Source: Dechloromonas agitata is5 (GTDB lineage Bacteria > Pseudomonadota > Gammaproteobacteria > Burkholderiales > Rhodocyclaceae). From it: a stretch of 64,000 bases of DNA. The position numbers were made by a program, and so were the translations under genes. A model generated the notes under the pieces. That model saw only the letters and a program-made list of their open reading frames with translations, had not been told where the DNA came from and made no database searches. Every line of letters starts with the position of its first letter. Positions within the stretch are counted from its first letter, which is position 1. Positions 53,565 through 64,000 of this stretch are shown piece by piece. The DNA lies in assembly GCF_000519045.1 (NCBI RefSeq), contig NZ_KI912532.1, positions 3,463,867-3,527,866 on the forward strand, read 5' to 3'.

Positions 53565-55379
53565 ATGCCGACCATCGCCCGCCTCCCCGACCTCCTGATC
53601 AGCCAGATCGCCGCCGGCGAGGTGGTCGAACGCCCCGCCTCCGTCCTCAAGGAGCTGCTCGAAAACAGCCTCGACGCCGGCAGCCGGGCAATCCAGGTGC
53701 ATCTGGAGGAAGGTGGCGTCAAGCTGATCCGCATCACCGACGACGGTTGCGGCATTGCCAAGGACGAACTGGCGCTCGCGCTGACCCGCCATGCCACGTC
53801 CAAGATCACCACGCTCGACGATCTGGAGCGCGTCGGCACGCTCGGTTTCCGCGGCGAGGCACTGGCCTCGGTGGCTTCCGTCGCTCGCCTGACGCTGACC
53901 AGCCGCGAACGCGGTGCCAGCCATGCCTGGAAGCTGCGCGGCGAGCCCGGCGCCGAACCGGAACCGGCCGCACTGATGGCCGGCACGGTGGTCGAGATGC
54001 GCGATCTCTATTTCAACACGCCAGCCCGCCGCAAATTCCTCAAGTCGGAAAGCACCGAATTCGCCCACTGCGCCGACGCCGTGCGCCGCCTGGCGCTGAC
54101 CCGGCCGGACGTGGCAATCAGCCTGACCCACAACGGGCGCAGCCTGTTCCAGCTCGCCCCGGCCGATGCCGGCCGGCGCATTGCCGACATCCTCGGCGAG
54201 GAATTCGTCGGCGCTGCCCGCCTGATCGAGGCCGCATCCGGCCCGCTGACGCTTGCCGGTTTCGCCATCGATCCGACGCGCGCCACTGATGCCAAGGACG
54301 GCCAGTACGTCTTCGTCAACGGCCGTTTCGTGCGCGACAAGGTGATCGGCCATGCCCTGCGCGAAGCCTATCGCGACGTACTGCACGGCAGCCGCCAGCC
54401 GGCTGTCTGCCTGTTTCTCAACATCGACCCGGCGCTGGTCGACGTCAATGTCCATCCGGCCAAGACCGAGGTGCGCTTCCGCGATTCGCGGGCAGTGCAT
54501 CAGTTCGTTTTCCATGCCGTGCAGCGGACGTTGGCGGCACCGGTGCAGGCTGCAGCAGCCCCATCGCTGGCACCGACCGAAGGCACTGTGCCCGCGGCGA
54601 CCTGCCCCCCCCCGGCACCAGCCACCGCCTACCATCAGCCGGAGCAACCGCGCCAGGCCAGCCTCGGCGTTGCCGAACCGGCCGCTGCCGCCTACCTCAC
54701 CTTCGCCCGTGCCGCACAAGGTGTCGGCCAGACACCCGCCCCGCGCCCGGAGGCAATGCCACAGTTCCAGCCAGTCGAATCCGCACAGAACGAAGCGCCG
54801 CCGCTTGGCTATGCCCTGGCCCAGTTGCATGGCATCTACGTCCTGGCCCAGAACGCCAGCGGCCTGGTGCTGGTCGACATGCACGCCGCGCATGAGCGCA
54901 TCCTGTACGAGAAGCTGAAGACGGCTTTCGACAACCGCCAGATCGCCACGCAGAACCTGCTCATTCCGGCCGTTTTCTCGGCCGACCCGCTCGACATCGC
55001 CGCCATCGAGGAACATGCCGAAGCCCTGCGCGGGCTCGGTTTCGACATCGCGCCGCTCGGCCCCAACCAGGTCGGCGTGCGCAGCGTGCCGGCCCTGCTC
55101 CAATCCGGCGACCCGGCGGCGCTGGCCCGCTCCTTGATTGGCGAGTTGCGCGAGCACGGCATCACGCAACTGGCCACCGCCCGGCGAAACGAACTGCTCG
55201 CCACCATGGCCTGCCACGGCGCAGTGCGCGCCCGCCGCCAGCTCACCGTACCGGAAATGAACGCCCTGCTCCGCCAGATGGAAGAAACCGAGCGCGCCGG
55301 CCAATGCAACCACGGCCGCCCGACCTGGACGGCGCTGACGCTGGACCAGCTCGACAAGCTCTTCCTGCGTGGCCAGTGA
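53565..55379 (+). CDS. mutL: DNA mismatch repair protein MutL
   Basis: 604-residue MutL. The N-terminal GHKL ATPase has KELLENSLDAGS, DDGCGI, RHATSKI and GFRGEALASVASV. A variable Pro/Ala linker covers ~325-415. The C-terminal domain carries DMHAAHERILYE (D438), matching the endonuclease motif D(M/Q)HA-x2-E-x4-E, plus ACHGAVRA and CNHGRPTW. This predicts the nicking-competent MutL found in bacteria without MutH. It heads an operon with a YkvA-like gene and miaA. Confidence 0.97.
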   Translation: MPTIARLPDLLISQIAAGEVVERPASVLKELLENSLDAGSRAIQVHLEEGGVKLIRITDDGCGIAKDELALALTRHATSKITTLDDLERVGTLGFRGEALASVASVARLTLTSRERGASHAWKLRGEPGAEPEPAALMAGTVVEMRDLYFNTPARRKFLKSESTEFAHCADAVRRLALTRPDVAISLTHNGRSLFQLAPADAGRRIADILGEEFVGAARLIEAASGPLTLAGFAIDPTRATDAKDGQYVFVNGRFVRDKVIGHALREAYRDVLHGSRQPAVCLFLNIDPALVDVNVHPAKTEVRFRDSRAVHQFVFHAVQRTLAAPVQAAAAPSLAPTEGTVPAATCPPPAPATAYHQPEQPRQASLGVAEPAAAAYLTFARAAQGVGQTPAPRPEAMPQFQPVESAQNEAPPLGYALAQLHGIYVLAQNASGLVLVDMHAAHERILYEKLKTAFDNRQIATQNLLIPAVFSADPLDIAAIEEHAEALRGLGFDIAPLGPNQVGVRSVPALLQSGDPAALARSLIGELREHGITQLATARRNELLATMACHGAVRARRQLTVPEMNALLRQMEETERAGQCNHGRPTWTALTLDQLDKLFLRGQ

Positions 55380-55395
55380 GGACTGCCGCATCACC

Positions 55396-55773
55396 ATGGC
55401 AGCCTCCTCCATCCAGCGCTGGGCCAAGCAACTCAAGCAACACACGCTGACGGTCTATTTCGCCGCCCGCGACCCGCGCACGCCCTGGCTGGTGCGGCTG
55501 CTCGCCCTGCTGGTGGCGGCCTATGCCCTGAGCCCGATCGACCTGATTCCGGACTTCATCCCGGTGATCGGCTACCTCGACGACCTGCTGCTCCTGCCGC
55601 TGGGTATCGCGCTGGTCGTTCGCCTGACGCCCCCGGACGTGATGGCCGCCGCCCGCGACAAGGCGGCGCAGGCAACCGAAAGGCCGGTCAGCCGCAGCGC
55701 TGCCGTCTTCGTTGTCGTCTTCTGGTTGATCATTGCCGCAGCCACGGCCAACTGGCTGTTCGCCGGCCGTTAG
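55396..55773 (+). CDS. DUF1232 (YkvA-like) membrane protein
   Basis: 125 residues. The DUF1232 core is [26 protein letters not shown] followed by [17 protein letters not shown] (the SPIDLIPD signature), and a C-terminal membrane helix ([21 protein letters not shown]) ends the protein. Function unknown; the family is widespread. I start at the ATG 17 bases after the mutL stop; an in-frame GTG inside mutL is less likely. Overlaps nothing; miaA starts 28 bases on. Confidence 0.82.
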   Translation: MAASSIQRWAKQLKQHTLTVYFAARDPRTPWLVRLLALLVAAYALSPIDLIPDFIPVIGYLDDLLLLPLGIALVVRLTPPDVMAAARDKAAQATERPVSRSAAVFVVVFWLIIAAATANWLFAGR

Positions 55774-55801
55774 CCGCCAACTGCGTGTAACATTCGCCGC
55801 C

Positions 55802-56749
55802 ATGACGCAACCCCGCCACCCTCCCGCCATCCTGCTCATGGGCCCCACCGCCTCGGGCAAGACGGCGGTGGCCATGGCCCTGGCCGACCGCTTCCCGGTC
55901 GAATTGATCAGCGTCGACTCGGCGCAGGTGTTCACCGACATGGACGTCGGCACCGCCAAGCCCGACCGGCAAACCCTGGCCCGCTACCCGCACCGGCTGA
56001 TCGACCTCATCACCCCGGAGCAGAGCTACTCCGCTGCCCGCTTCTGCGCCGACGCGCTGAGCGCAATGGCCGAGATCACCGCAGCCGGCAAGGTGCCGCT
56101 GCTGGTCGGGGGAACCATCCTGTATTTCCGCGCCCTGCTGCAGGGCCTGGCCGAGTTGCCGCAAGCCGATCCGGCCCTGCGCGCCGAAATCGACGCCGAG
56201 GCTGCCGCCCATGGCTGGCCGGCGATCCACGCCCGGCTGGCCAGTCTCGACCCGGCCACGGCGGCCCGCCTGCACCCGACCGACAGCCAGCGCCTGCAAC
56301 GCGCCCTGGAGATCTGCCTGTTGAGCGGCCGCAAGATGTCCGAACTTCTGGCCGAAAGCGAAAGCACCAAGCCGCCCTACGATTTCCTGTCCATCGGCCT
56401 CTTGCCCTCCGACCGCAGCGTGCTGCACACGCGCATCGCCCGCCGCTTTGACGAAATGCTGCTGGCCGGTCTGGACGACGAGGTACGCAGGCTGCGCGGC
56501 CAATACGACCTCCACCTCGGCCTGCCGTCAATGCGCTGCGTGGGTTACCGCCAGGTCTGGGAGGCGCAGGACGGCCTGATTCCGCGCACCGAAATGCGCG
56601 ACCGGGGCGTCTTCGCCACCCGGCAACTGGCCAAGCGGCAGATCACCTGGCTGGGCAACGGCTTTCCGGCCGATCACACCTACGACTGCCTCGACGCCTC
56701 CCTGGTCGACAAGGTGGCCGCCCGAACCGGCGCCTTCCTCAGGATTTGA
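55802..56749 (+). CDS. miaA: tRNA dimethylallyltransferase
   Basis: 315-residue enzyme adding dimethylallyl to A37 of tRNAs reading UNN codons. P-loop [16 protein letters not shown], substrate motif [44 protein letters not shown] and [11 protein letters not shown] are all intact. The mutL-miaA association is conserved in many proteobacteria (often followed by hfq, not here). Its last 11 bases overlap the 3' end of the convergent response regulator gene. Confidence 0.97.
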   Translation: MTQPRHPPAILLMGPTASGKTAVAMALADRFPVELISVDSAQVFTDMDVGTAKPDRQTLARYPHRLIDLITPEQSYSAARFCADALSAMAEITAAGKVPLLVGGTILYFRALLQGLAELPQADPALRAEIDAEAAAHGWPAIHARLASLDPATAARLHPTDSQRLQRALEICLLSGRKMSELLAESESTKPPYDFLSIGLLPSDRSVLHTRIARRFDEMLLAGLDDEVRRLRGQYDLHLGLPSMRCVGYRQVWEAQDGLIPRTEMRDRGVFATRQLAKRQITWLGNGFPADHTYDCLDASLVDKVAARTGAFLRI

Positions 56750-57866
56750 GCAGCACCTTGAGATCCTCGGCCAGCGCTTCCAGTTGGCCGACGAGTTCGA
56801 GCGAAGCGTCCTGCGTGCCCACCAGGCGCGTCACGAAGTCATTGGCCATGCCGCTCAACTGCTCTTCCTGGCGCTCCATCAGGCCCAGGGTGATGAAAGC
56901 CTTGGTCAGCTGCTCCTGGTAATCGATCATCACCTGCGTCAGCTCGAAACAGTTGCGCCGGTAATTGGCCTGCACCCCGTCCAGCGTCGCATACAGGCGC
57001 GGTAGCGCGCTCTCGATGCCGGCCCGCCGCCGGGCCGCCAGGATTTCCGTCTCGATGGCGCGCAACCGGGCATCCGCCCCTTCGGCCAGCAGGGCGCCGT
57101 TGTCACGAATACGACCGCAGCGCTCGACATCGTCGAGCGGCATGTTGTTCACCAGCAGGGTGACCTGGCCGTAGTTGAAGACGCAGCGCGACTTGAATTG
57201 GAAGATGCGGCCGCTTTCCCGGACATGGTTGAGGACCGACACCTCAAGCGGCACGTTGCGCCCGTTGTGGCTGAGCGTCAGCACCTCGCTGCCCATGCGC
57301 ATCTGCACCGCGGCCTGCAGGTCGTATTGCTGCATCGCATCGAGCAAGGCCGCAGCCAGTTCGTCAATCGTATTGCAAGCGAAGGATTTGCTCAGGAACT
57401 GCAGGACGACACCCAGTTCCCCCATGCTGACCATCGCCGCCATCGCCGTTTTCTGGGCGTAGCCAGCCTGCTCGCGCAGCGCCTTCTTCTCGGCCAGGAT
57501 GCGTGCAGCCACGCTCAGCTTGCTGAGCAGTTCGGCCGGCTCGAAAGGTTTCTGGATGAAATCATCCCCGCCCGCCTCGTAACACAGCAAGCGGGTTTCG
57601 TTGTTGTCATTGGCGGAAATGAAGACGACCGGAATGTCCTGCGTATCCCAATCATCCTTGAGATGGCGGCAGAGCGCGTAGCCGTCCATCCCTGGCATCG
57701 AGACGTCAACCAGGAGAAGATCCGGTTTGTTGTCGGCCACGGCACTCAGGCAGGCCTCGGCGGAGGCGAAAGTCTGCAGTTCGCAGTCCGCCGCCAGCGT
57801 GGCATGCAGAATATCGAGGATGATCGGCTCATCATCAACGGCAAAAACGCGCAGATTGTTTTCCAT
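56739..57866 (-). CDS. Response regulator with unassigned C-terminal domain
   Basis: 375 residues. The N-terminal receiver (~4-125) has VDDEP, phospho-acceptor D54 in [19 protein letters not shown] and IQKPFEP. A linker helix and a region from ~150 follow, with [30 protein letters not shown], somewhat GAF-like. A helical C-terminus contains [25 protein letters not shown]. There is no helix-turn-helix, GGDEF, EAL or HD signature. It is probably a signalling adaptor acting by protein contact. The ATG has AGGA upstream. It has no kinase neighbour. Confidence 0.78.
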   Translation of the reverse strand: MENNLRVFAVDDEPIILDILHATLAADCELQTFASAEACLSAVADNKPDLLLVDVSMPGMDGYALCRHLKDDWDTQDIPVVFISANDNNETRLLCYEAGGDDFIQKPFEPAELLSKLSVAARILAEKKALREQAGYAQKTAMAAMVSMGELGVVLQFLSKSFACNTIDELAAALLDAMQQYDLQAAVQMRMGSEVLTLSHNGRNVPLEVSVLNHVRESGRIFQFKSRCVFNYGQVTLLVNNMPLDDVERCGRIRDNGALLAEGADARLRAIETEILAARRRAGIESALPRLYATLDGVQANYRRNCFELTQVMIDYQEQLTKAFITLGLMERQEEQLSGMANDFVTRLVGTQDASLELVGQLEALAEDLKVLLKS

Positions 57867-57986
57867 AGTTATTCCTGAGAATCGTTCATGTTTTGACGTA
57901 TCCGCCCCCTGCACAAACCACCTGCCGGCCCGGCACAACCCAAAGGCATAGCCTACACTTTTGGGAAAGCTTGCGGGAGGAGTTGA

Positions 57987-58628
57987 TCAGTCGTTGTTTC
58001 CGGAGATGATCCCGGGCAGGCGGCTTGGCGTTTCGCCGCAGGAAACACAAGGCGCTTCCGGCTCGAACGCAGCCTGGCATGCGCCATCGGCCTTCAATGG
58101 CGCGACGCGAACGAACACCACACCGGCCCGCAACATGCCGAGATACTCGGCCGTGGCCAGCGACACATCGATCACCCGCCGCCGATGGCGGTCATGCATG
58201 CGATCGTTGATCTTGACGATGGCACAACGGTCGTTATCGATGCGGCGAACGGCGACCCGGGTGCCGAGCGGAAAATGATTGCTGGCGGCAGTGAATTGCC
58301 TGACGTCGAAGCGCTCGCCGGTCGACGTCTTGCGCCCCTGGAAGCCCTTGCCGTAGAAGCTGGCTTGGCCGTGCCGGCCCGGTGCATCGTCATCGAGAAT
58401 ATCGGCCGGCCCGAAGTCGCTGACCGGCAAGGCAACCGGTGCCGGTTTGCGCACCGCCTTTTTGGTCTGCCGGGCCGAGGCCGGCTTGGCCGTTGTCTGC
58501 TTGCCCGCCGCCCAGACGGTCGACGGGGCTTGGCACAGCAGCAGGCCGCAGCAGAACGCAGCGGCCCACCGTGCAATGTCAGACCACCACGGTCTGCGCT
58601 TCGTCACCCTGGCGGGCCCGAATGACAC
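57987..58628 (-). CDS. rlpA: RlpA-like septal ring lytic transglycosylase family protein
   Basis: 213 residues. The N-terminal signal ([20 protein letters not shown]) precedes a double-psi beta-barrel domain (~85-175): [22 protein letters not shown], then [33 protein letters not shown]. RlpA enzymes cleave glycan strands lacking stem peptides at the septum. No C-terminal SPOR domain is present, so septal targeting is not assured; the tail has an unusual CVSCGE. The start is a GTG overlapping purM by 50 bases; a GTG at 58607 is an alternative. Gene symbol tentative. Confidence 0.8.
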   Translation of the reverse strand: MSFGPARVTKRRPWWSDIARWAAAFCCGLLLCQAPSTVWAAGKQTTAKPASARQTKKAVRKPAPVALPVSDFGPADILDDDAPGRHGQASFYGKGFQGRKTSTGERFDVRQFTAASNHFPLGTRVAVRRIDNDRCAIVKINDRMHDRHRRRVIDVSLATAEYLGMLRAGVVFVRVAPLKADGACQAAFEPEAPCVSCGETPSRLPGIISGNND

Positions 58629-59619
58629 CGATGTTGTACACCGCTTCGCCCTGCGCCTTCAGTTCGGCCATGGCGGCGTCCGCATCGGCTGCCGCCACGA
58701 TGACGACCAGACCGATCCCGCAGTTGAAGGTGCGGTGCATTTCCTTCTCGGCGACATTGCCTTCCTGCTGCATCCAGTCGAACAGCTTCGGACGCGGCCA
58801 GGCAGATTTTTGAATTTCGGCCACGGTGTTTTCCGGCAGCACGCGCGGCACGTTCTCGAGCAGGCCGCCACCGGTAATGTGGGCCATGCCCTTGATCGTG
58901 ACCTTTTCCATGGTCGCCAGCACCTGCTTGACGTAGATGCGGGTCGGCGCCATGACCACGTCGGCCAGCGAACGATCGCCGTCGAACGGGGCGTTCATGT
59001 CCGGCTTGGAACGCTCGATGATCTTGCGGACCAGCGAGTAGCCGTTGGAGTGAGCACCAGACGAAGCCAGGCCGAGGACCACGTCGCCCGGCTGGATGCT
59101 CTTGCCGTCGATGGCCTTGGACTTTTCGACGACGCCAACGGCAAAGCCGGCCAGGTCGTATTCACCGGCCGGGTACATGCCCGGCATTTCGGCGGTTTCG
59201 CCGCCGATCAGCGCGCAGCCGGCCAGTTCGCAACCCTTGGCGATGCCGCCGACGACCGCCGCGGCGGTATCGACATCGAGCTTGCCGCAGGCGAAGTAGT
59301 CGAGGAAGAAGAGCGACTCGGCGCCGAGCACCAGGATGTCGTTGACGCTCATGGCGACCAGATCCTGGCCGACCGTATCATGGCGGTTCAGTTCGAAGGC
59401 CAGCTTGAGCTTGGTGCCGACGCCGTCGGTCCCGGAGACCAGAACCGGCTCCTTGTAGCGCTTGGGCACTTCGAACAACGCGCCGAAGCCGCCGATGCCG
59501 CCCAGCACGCCGTCGCGCAGGGTCTTCTTGGCGAGCGGCTTTATGCGATCGACGAGGGCATCGCCCGCATCGATATCGACGCCGGCATCACGGTAGGAGA
59601 GGGAGGTATTCTGGGTCAT
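58579..59619 (-). CDS. purM: Phosphoribosylformylglycinamidine cyclo-ligase
   Basis: 346-residue AIR synthetase, step 5 of purine synthesis (ATP-dependent ring closure of FGAM). Seen are [72 protein letters not shown] and [15 protein letters not shown] start at the ATG (MTQNTS), not at a TTG five codons upstream. It is divergent from tyrS and followed by the overlapping rlpA-like gene. Confidence 0.97.
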   Translation of the reverse strand: MTQNTSLSYRDAGVDIDAGDALVDRIKPLAKKTLRDGVLGGIGGFGALFEVPKRYKEPVLVSGTDGVGTKLKLAFELNRHDTVGQDLVAMSVNDILVLGAESLFFLDYFACGKLDVDTAAAVVGGIAKGCELAGCALIGGETAEMPGMYPAGEYDLAGFAVGVVEKSKAIDGKSIQPGDVVLGLASSGAHSNGYSLVRKIIERSKPDMNAPFDGDRSLADVVMAPTRIYVKQVLATMEKVTIKGMAHITGGGLLENVPRVLPENTVAEIQKSAWPRPKLFDWMQQEGNVAEKEMHRTFNCGIGLVVIVAAADADAAMAELKAQGEAVYNIGVIRARQGDEAQTVVV

Positions 59620-59783
59620 GGTGGGCAACGCCAAGCAACTGAAAAAAGTGGATTTTACCCGAAACGGCGAGCCATCCCTAAACGCCTTTGCCAGAACGGC
59701 GTTCAGCCCCTGCCTCTGCTAAAATCGCGGGTTCGAATTTTTGGCGCCCATGACGGATGCGCCTTGCCCGTGGAGAGAACGCA

Positions 59784-61058
<1,275 letters not shown>

Positions 61059-61065
61059 GCCAACC

Positions 61066-61719
61066 ATGCGCCAGCTCATCCTCGACCTGCTGCCCGACAG
61101 CCCACCAACGCTGGACAATTTTGTTCCTGGCGGCAACGAGGAAACGCTGGCCGCGTTAACCGGCTGGCTGGCTGGCCAACTGACTGACACTGCCTTCTGC
61201 CTGCATGGCGAATCCGGCTGCGGCCGGTCGCACCTGCTGCTGGCCAGCGGTTTTGCCTATGCCGATGCCGCCGATAATCCCGCGCTGGCGAATGTCACCG
61301 CCAAACAACAACTGGCCGTCGACAACATCGATGCACTCGATGCCGATGGCCAGATCGCCCTGTTCGCCCTGTTCAATCAGTTGAAAGCCAGTGGCGGCCA
61401 GTTGCTGACCGCCGCCCCGCAACCGCCCGCCCACCTGCCGCTGCGCGAAGACCTGCGCACCCGCCTCGGCTCCGGGCTGATCTACCGTCTGCAGCCGCTA
61501 TCCGACGCCGAAAAGGCGGCCGCCATCGCCACCCAGGCGAAGGAACGCGCTCTCAAGCTGTCGCCGGAGATGATCAGCTACCTGCTGCGCCACGCCTCGC
61601 GCGACATGCGCACCCTGTCCATGCTGGTCGTCGCCCTCGACCAATACACCCTCGAACAAAAACGCCCGGTTACGCTCCCCTTGCTGCGCGAACTGCTCTC
61701 ACTGGAACACACCGCATGA
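61066..61719 (+). CDS. hda: DnaA regulatory inactivator Hda
   Basis: 217-residue AAA+ DnaA homologue that, with the DNA-loaded sliding clamp, stimulates ATP hydrolysis by DnaA after initiation. The N-terminal RQLILDLLP is the clamp-binding motif. The P-loop-like HGESGCGRSHLLLA has Arg in place of Lys, as in E. coli Hda, and the AVDNIDALD Walker B and SRDMRTLSMLVVALD sensor 2 are visible. It is co-transcribed with tyrS upstream and overlaps the HAD gene (ATGA). Confidence 0.93.
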   Translation: MRQLILDLLPDSPPTLDNFVPGGNEETLAALTGWLAGQLTDTAFCLHGESGCGRSHLLLASGFAYADAADNPALANVTAKQQLAVDNIDALDADGQIALFALFNQLKASGGQLLTAAPQPPAHLPLREDLRTRLGSGLIYRLQPLSDAEKAAAIATQAKERALKLSPEMISYLLRHASRDMRTLSMLVVALDQYTLEQKRPVTLPLLRELLSLEHTA

Positions 61720-62384
61720 ACCTCGCCCTCTTTGATCTTGATAACACCCTTCTCGCCGGCGACTCCGATTTCGAGTGGGCGCAATTCCTCATTTCCAAGG
61801 GCGTCGTCGACCGCGAAGTACAGGAAGCCAAGAACATCGAGTTCTACGAGCATTACAAGGCCGGCACGCTGGACATCTACGAATTCCTCGCCTTCCAGCT
61901 CGCCCCGCTGGCCCGCCACAGCCGCGCCGAACTGGACGCCTGGCACCAGGAATATGTCGAACACCACATCCGCCCGATCATGACCGTCAAGGCGCGCACC
62001 CTGGTCCTCGAACACCTCGCCGCCGGCGACCTGTGCGCCATCGTCACCGCCACCAACAGCTTCGTCACCGGGCCGATCGCCCGCGAATTCGGCATCGGCC
62101 ACCTGATCGGCACCATCCCGGCGGTCGATGTGGCGACTGGCGCCTTCACCGGCCAGCCGACCGGCACACCGTCCTTCCAGGGCGGCAAGATCACCCGCGT
62201 CGAGCACTGGCTGGAATCGCTCGGCCTGTGGTGGGGCAGTTTCGACCACAGCTATTTCTACAGCGACTCGCACAACGACCTGCCGCTTTTGCAGAAGGTC
62301 ACGAAACCGGTCGCCGTCGACCCTGACGACAAGCTGCGCGCCCATGCTGACCGCCAGGGCTGGACCATCCTCAGCCTGCGCTGA
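61716..62384 (+). CDS. HAD-superfamily phosphatase (HAD-IB, SerB-like)
   Basis: 222 residues. Catalytic motif I FDLDNTLLAGDSDFEW with the nucleophilic Asp, motif II VTATNSF, a downstream Lys (GKITR) and motif III/IV YSDSHNDLPLL are intact. The cap is the small helical type of subfamily IB. Members downstream of hda in beta- and gammaproteobacteria are commonly annotated as HAD-IB hydrolases; the substrate is a small phosphate ester, not defined. Its ATG overlaps the hda stop. Confidence 0.9.
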   Translation: MNLALFDLDNTLLAGDSDFEWAQFLISKGVVDREVQEAKNIEFYEHYKAGTLDIYEFLAFQLAPLARHSRAELDAWHQEYVEHHIRPIMTVKARTLVLEHLAAGDLCAIVTATNSFVTGPIAREFGIGHLIGTIPAVDVATGAFTGQPTGTPSFQGGKITRVEHWLESLGLWWGSFDHSYFYSDSHNDLPLLQKVTKPVAVDPDDKLRAHADRQGWTILSLR

Positions 62385-62390
62385 CCGGCC

Positions 62391-63914
62391 GTGCTGCGCA
62401 TCCCCTTCCTGAGCCCGGAAGCCCCGCTGGCGATCATCGCAGTCACCCTGCTGCTGATCGTCATCTTCGGGCCGCTCAAGCCGATGCGCCGCTCACTGAT
62501 CAACACCAGCGTCTTTTTCTTTGCCTGCCTGCTCGGCGACCTGCTCGCCGGCTTGCTGTCCGGCGGCGTCACCAGCAAGGCAGCGGCTGGCTGGCTGCGC
62601 CAACTGGCGGTCTTTGGCGAGGGGCTGGCGGTCATCCGCTTTGCCGGGCTGGCCTTCTTCAACGTCGCCCTGCCCAGGATCAACCTGCGCATTTCCGGCA
62701 TCCTGGCCGACATCCTGGTCATCATCGGCTACATCGGCTGGGGCTTCTTCCGCCTCAATCTGGCCGGGGTCGAACTCAGCCACCTGTTCGCCACCTCGGC
62801 CATCCTGACCGCCGTGCTCGCCATCTCGATGCAGGACACCCTGGGCAACCTGCTCGGCGGCCTGGCCCTGCAAATGGATAACTCGCTGGAAATCGGCGAC
62901 TGGATCAAGATCGACGACCTGTCCGGCCAGGTCACCGACATCCAGTGGCGCTTCACTGCCCTGCTCACCCGCAATGGCGAAAAGGTGGTCGTGCCCAATA
63001 GCCAGCTGATGAAGGGCCGCTATTACGTGCTGTGCGACAAGCACCAGCCTCACCCCGGCTGGCGGCGCAGCATCGGTTTCAATGTCGATCTCGCGGTTCC
63101 CCCGGGCCAGGTCATCCACCTGGTCGAGCGCGACATCGCCGAAGCGAGCATTGCCAATCTGGCCCAGCAGCCGGCGCCTAATTGCGTACTGATGGATTTT
63201 GGCCCGGGCTACGCCCACTATGTCCTGCGCTACTGGCTGATCAATCCGCTGCCCGATGATGTCACCGACTCGGATGTCCGCGTGCACATCCTGGCCACCT
63301 TGCAGCGCAACGGCATCCGCCTGGCCACCGACGACCACACCATCCATCTGATCGAGGAGGGCGCCAAGCATCGCGCCGAGGTGGAAGTCCGCGAAATGCA
63401 GCGCCGCCTGCGCGCCATCAATGCCGTCGAACTGTTCGCCCGCCTGGCCGACAGCGAAAAGCAGTACCTCGCCCAGCGCCTGACCAAGGCGCCTTTCGCC
63501 CGTGGCGACATCATCACCCGCCAGGGTGCCATCGCCCACTGGCTCTACATCATGGTCAGTGGTGAAGCCGAAGCCTGGTGGCAGCCGCCGGAAGGCCCCC
63601 GCCGCCTGCTCGAAAAACGCGGCCCAGGCAGCGTCTTTGGCGAAATCGGCCTGATGACCGGCGCCCCGCGCCGGGCCACGGTCATCGCCAGTACCGATGT
63701 CGAAACCTACCGACTGGACAAGGAAGGTTTCCAGGCCATCATCGAGCAACGACCGGAACTGGCCGACAGTCTGTCCGGCATCCTGGAACGCCGGCTACAG
63801 CGCTTTGCCGAACTGGAACAAGGCTATTCCGCCGGCCAGAATGGGCTGGACCAGCGCATCCCGGGCAGTGCCGCCATCGGGCGCAAGATTCGCGAATTCT
63901 TCGGCCTGGATTGA
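62391..63914 (+). CDS. MscS-type channel fused to a cyclic-nucleotide-binding domain
   Basis: 507 residues. Several N-terminal helices (to ~150) lead to an MscS pore/beta domain, with ILTAVLAISMQDTLGNLLGGLALQMD and WIKIDDLSGQVTDIQWRFTALLT then VVVPNSQLMKG. A C-terminal cNMP-binding domain (~345-470) has the phosphate cassette FGEIGLMTGAPRRATV, including the conserved Arg. This is the bCNG subgroup of MscS proteins, which are gated by cyclic nucleotide rather than tension. The start is a GTG 4 bases after the HAD stop, without a strong ribosome site. No cyclase is nearby. Confidence 0.88.
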   Translation: MLRIPFLSPEAPLAIIAVTLLLIVIFGPLKPMRRSLINTSVFFFACLLGDLLAGLLSGGVTSKAAAGWLRQLAVFGEGLAVIRFAGLAFFNVALPRINLRISGILADILVIIGYIGWGFFRLNLAGVELSHLFATSAILTAVLAISMQDTLGNLLGGLALQMDNSLEIGDWIKIDDLSGQVTDIQWRFTALLTRNGEKVVVPNSQLMKGRYYVLCDKHQPHPGWRRSIGFNVDLAVPPGQVIHLVERDIAEASIANLAQQPAPNCVLMDFGPGYAHYVLRYWLINPLPDDVTDSDVRVHILATLQRNGIRLATDDHTIHLIEEGAKHRAEVEVREMQRRLRAINAVELFARLADSEKQYLAQRLTKAPFARGDIITRQGAIAHWLYIMVSGEAEAWWQPPEGPRRLLEKRGPGSVFGEIGLMTGAPRRATVIASTDVETYRLDKEGFQAIIEQRPELADSLSGILERRLQRFAELEQGYSAGQNGLDQRIPGSAAIGRKIREFFGLD

Positions 63915-64000
63915 TGCCCGCTGATCTGGAATCCATCAATAGCGACCGACATCCGGTAAAATCCGCACTTTCCGTAGCCTAGCCAGCACTGACTGAACGG
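63915..64000. other. Intergenic end of window
   Basis: 86 bases with no gene. A TAAAAT (63957-63962) could be a -10 box for a gene beyond the window; no convincing -35 is seen. Confidence 0.3.

Noticed and set aside
52170..55445. 1091-codon minus-strand open frame
   Set aside because: It is a mirror of the PAS-PAS-MCP and mutL genes, spanning both and the gap between them. High GC3 removes stops from the antisense frame; the translation has no domain signatures.
59688..59725. tyrS promoter from TTGCCA and TAAAAT
   Set aside because: The spacer would be 26 bp, too long for sigma70; only the TAAAAT box is plausible and it is not enough to call.

Overview
This window is a contiguous, gene-dense piece of a bacterial chromosome, GC-rich by eye with strongly GC-biased third codon positions. 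The gene content fits a betaproteobacterium, most likely Rhodocyclales of the Dechloromonas/Azonexus type. Evidence for this is the mix of methyl-accepting chemotaxis proteins, c-di-GMP and two-component genes, a dihaem cytochrome c4, a split PntAA/PntAB transhydrogenase, a cysteine-free L33, and both monomeric and dimeric isocitrate dehydrogenases. The assignment is inference from gene content. No rRNA, tRNA, insertion sequence, prophage or CRISPR array is visible.

Layout. 1-1000: the clpA 3' end and rraA. 1-7.7 kb: a chemoreceptor, then the glyoxylate shunt genes aceA and aceB with a LysR regulator and a DUF454 gene. 7.7-10.1 kb: a possible cryptic small ORF, a nucleoside-recognition (Gate) membrane protein and lrgAB. 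10.2-19 kb: a co-oriented signalling block made of a REC-DUF3369-degenerate GGDEF-EAL protein, an orphan substrate-binding lipoprotein overlapping a Cache-PAS histidine kinase, and a second PAS-PAS kinase with a FixJ-type regulator. 19-22.5 kb: ankyrin protein, TonB-like protein and a Cache chemoreceptor. 22.5-25.2 kb: CoA-transferase, murI and a Tim44-like membrane protein. 25.2-35 kb: dimeric icd, an acyltransferase, monomeric idh, aceK and pntAA-pntAB-pntB. 35-38 kb: a chemotaxis-type transducer, a YeeE/YedE transporter and cytochrome c4. 38-41.5 kb: dut, coaBC, radC, rpmB-rpmG and dsbB. 41.6-44.2 kb: an OmpR-type two-component pair followed by two tiny coupled ORFs. 44.2-46.4 kb: a TonB-dependent receptor split by an in-frame amber codon. 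46.5-52 kb: a tight minus-strand operon (dedA, lipoprotein, purN, DUF3108, RsmB/NOP methyltransferase, mscS). 52.2-58.6 kb: a BdlA-like PAS-PAS-MCP protein, mutL-ykvA-like-miaA, an atypical response regulator and rlpA. 58.6-64 kb: purM divergent from tyrS-hda-HAD phosphatase-MscS/CNBD channel.

How the genes work together. The strongest theme is control of the isocitrate branch point. Isocitrate lyase, malate synthase, two different NADP-isocitrate dehydrogenases, the AceK kinase/phosphatase and the proton-translocating transhydrogenase lie within about 32 kb. The aceA and aceB promoters carry the same GTCTT-N4-AAGAC palindrome. The second theme is environmental sensing: four MCP-type proteins of four different topologies, four sensor kinase/regulator proteins in the 10-19 kb block, and a predicted cNMP-gated MscS channel. 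The least explained elements are the substrate-binding-protein/kinase pair, the two coupled micro-ORFs behind the RstAB-like pair, and the unassigned C-terminal domains of two signalling proteins.
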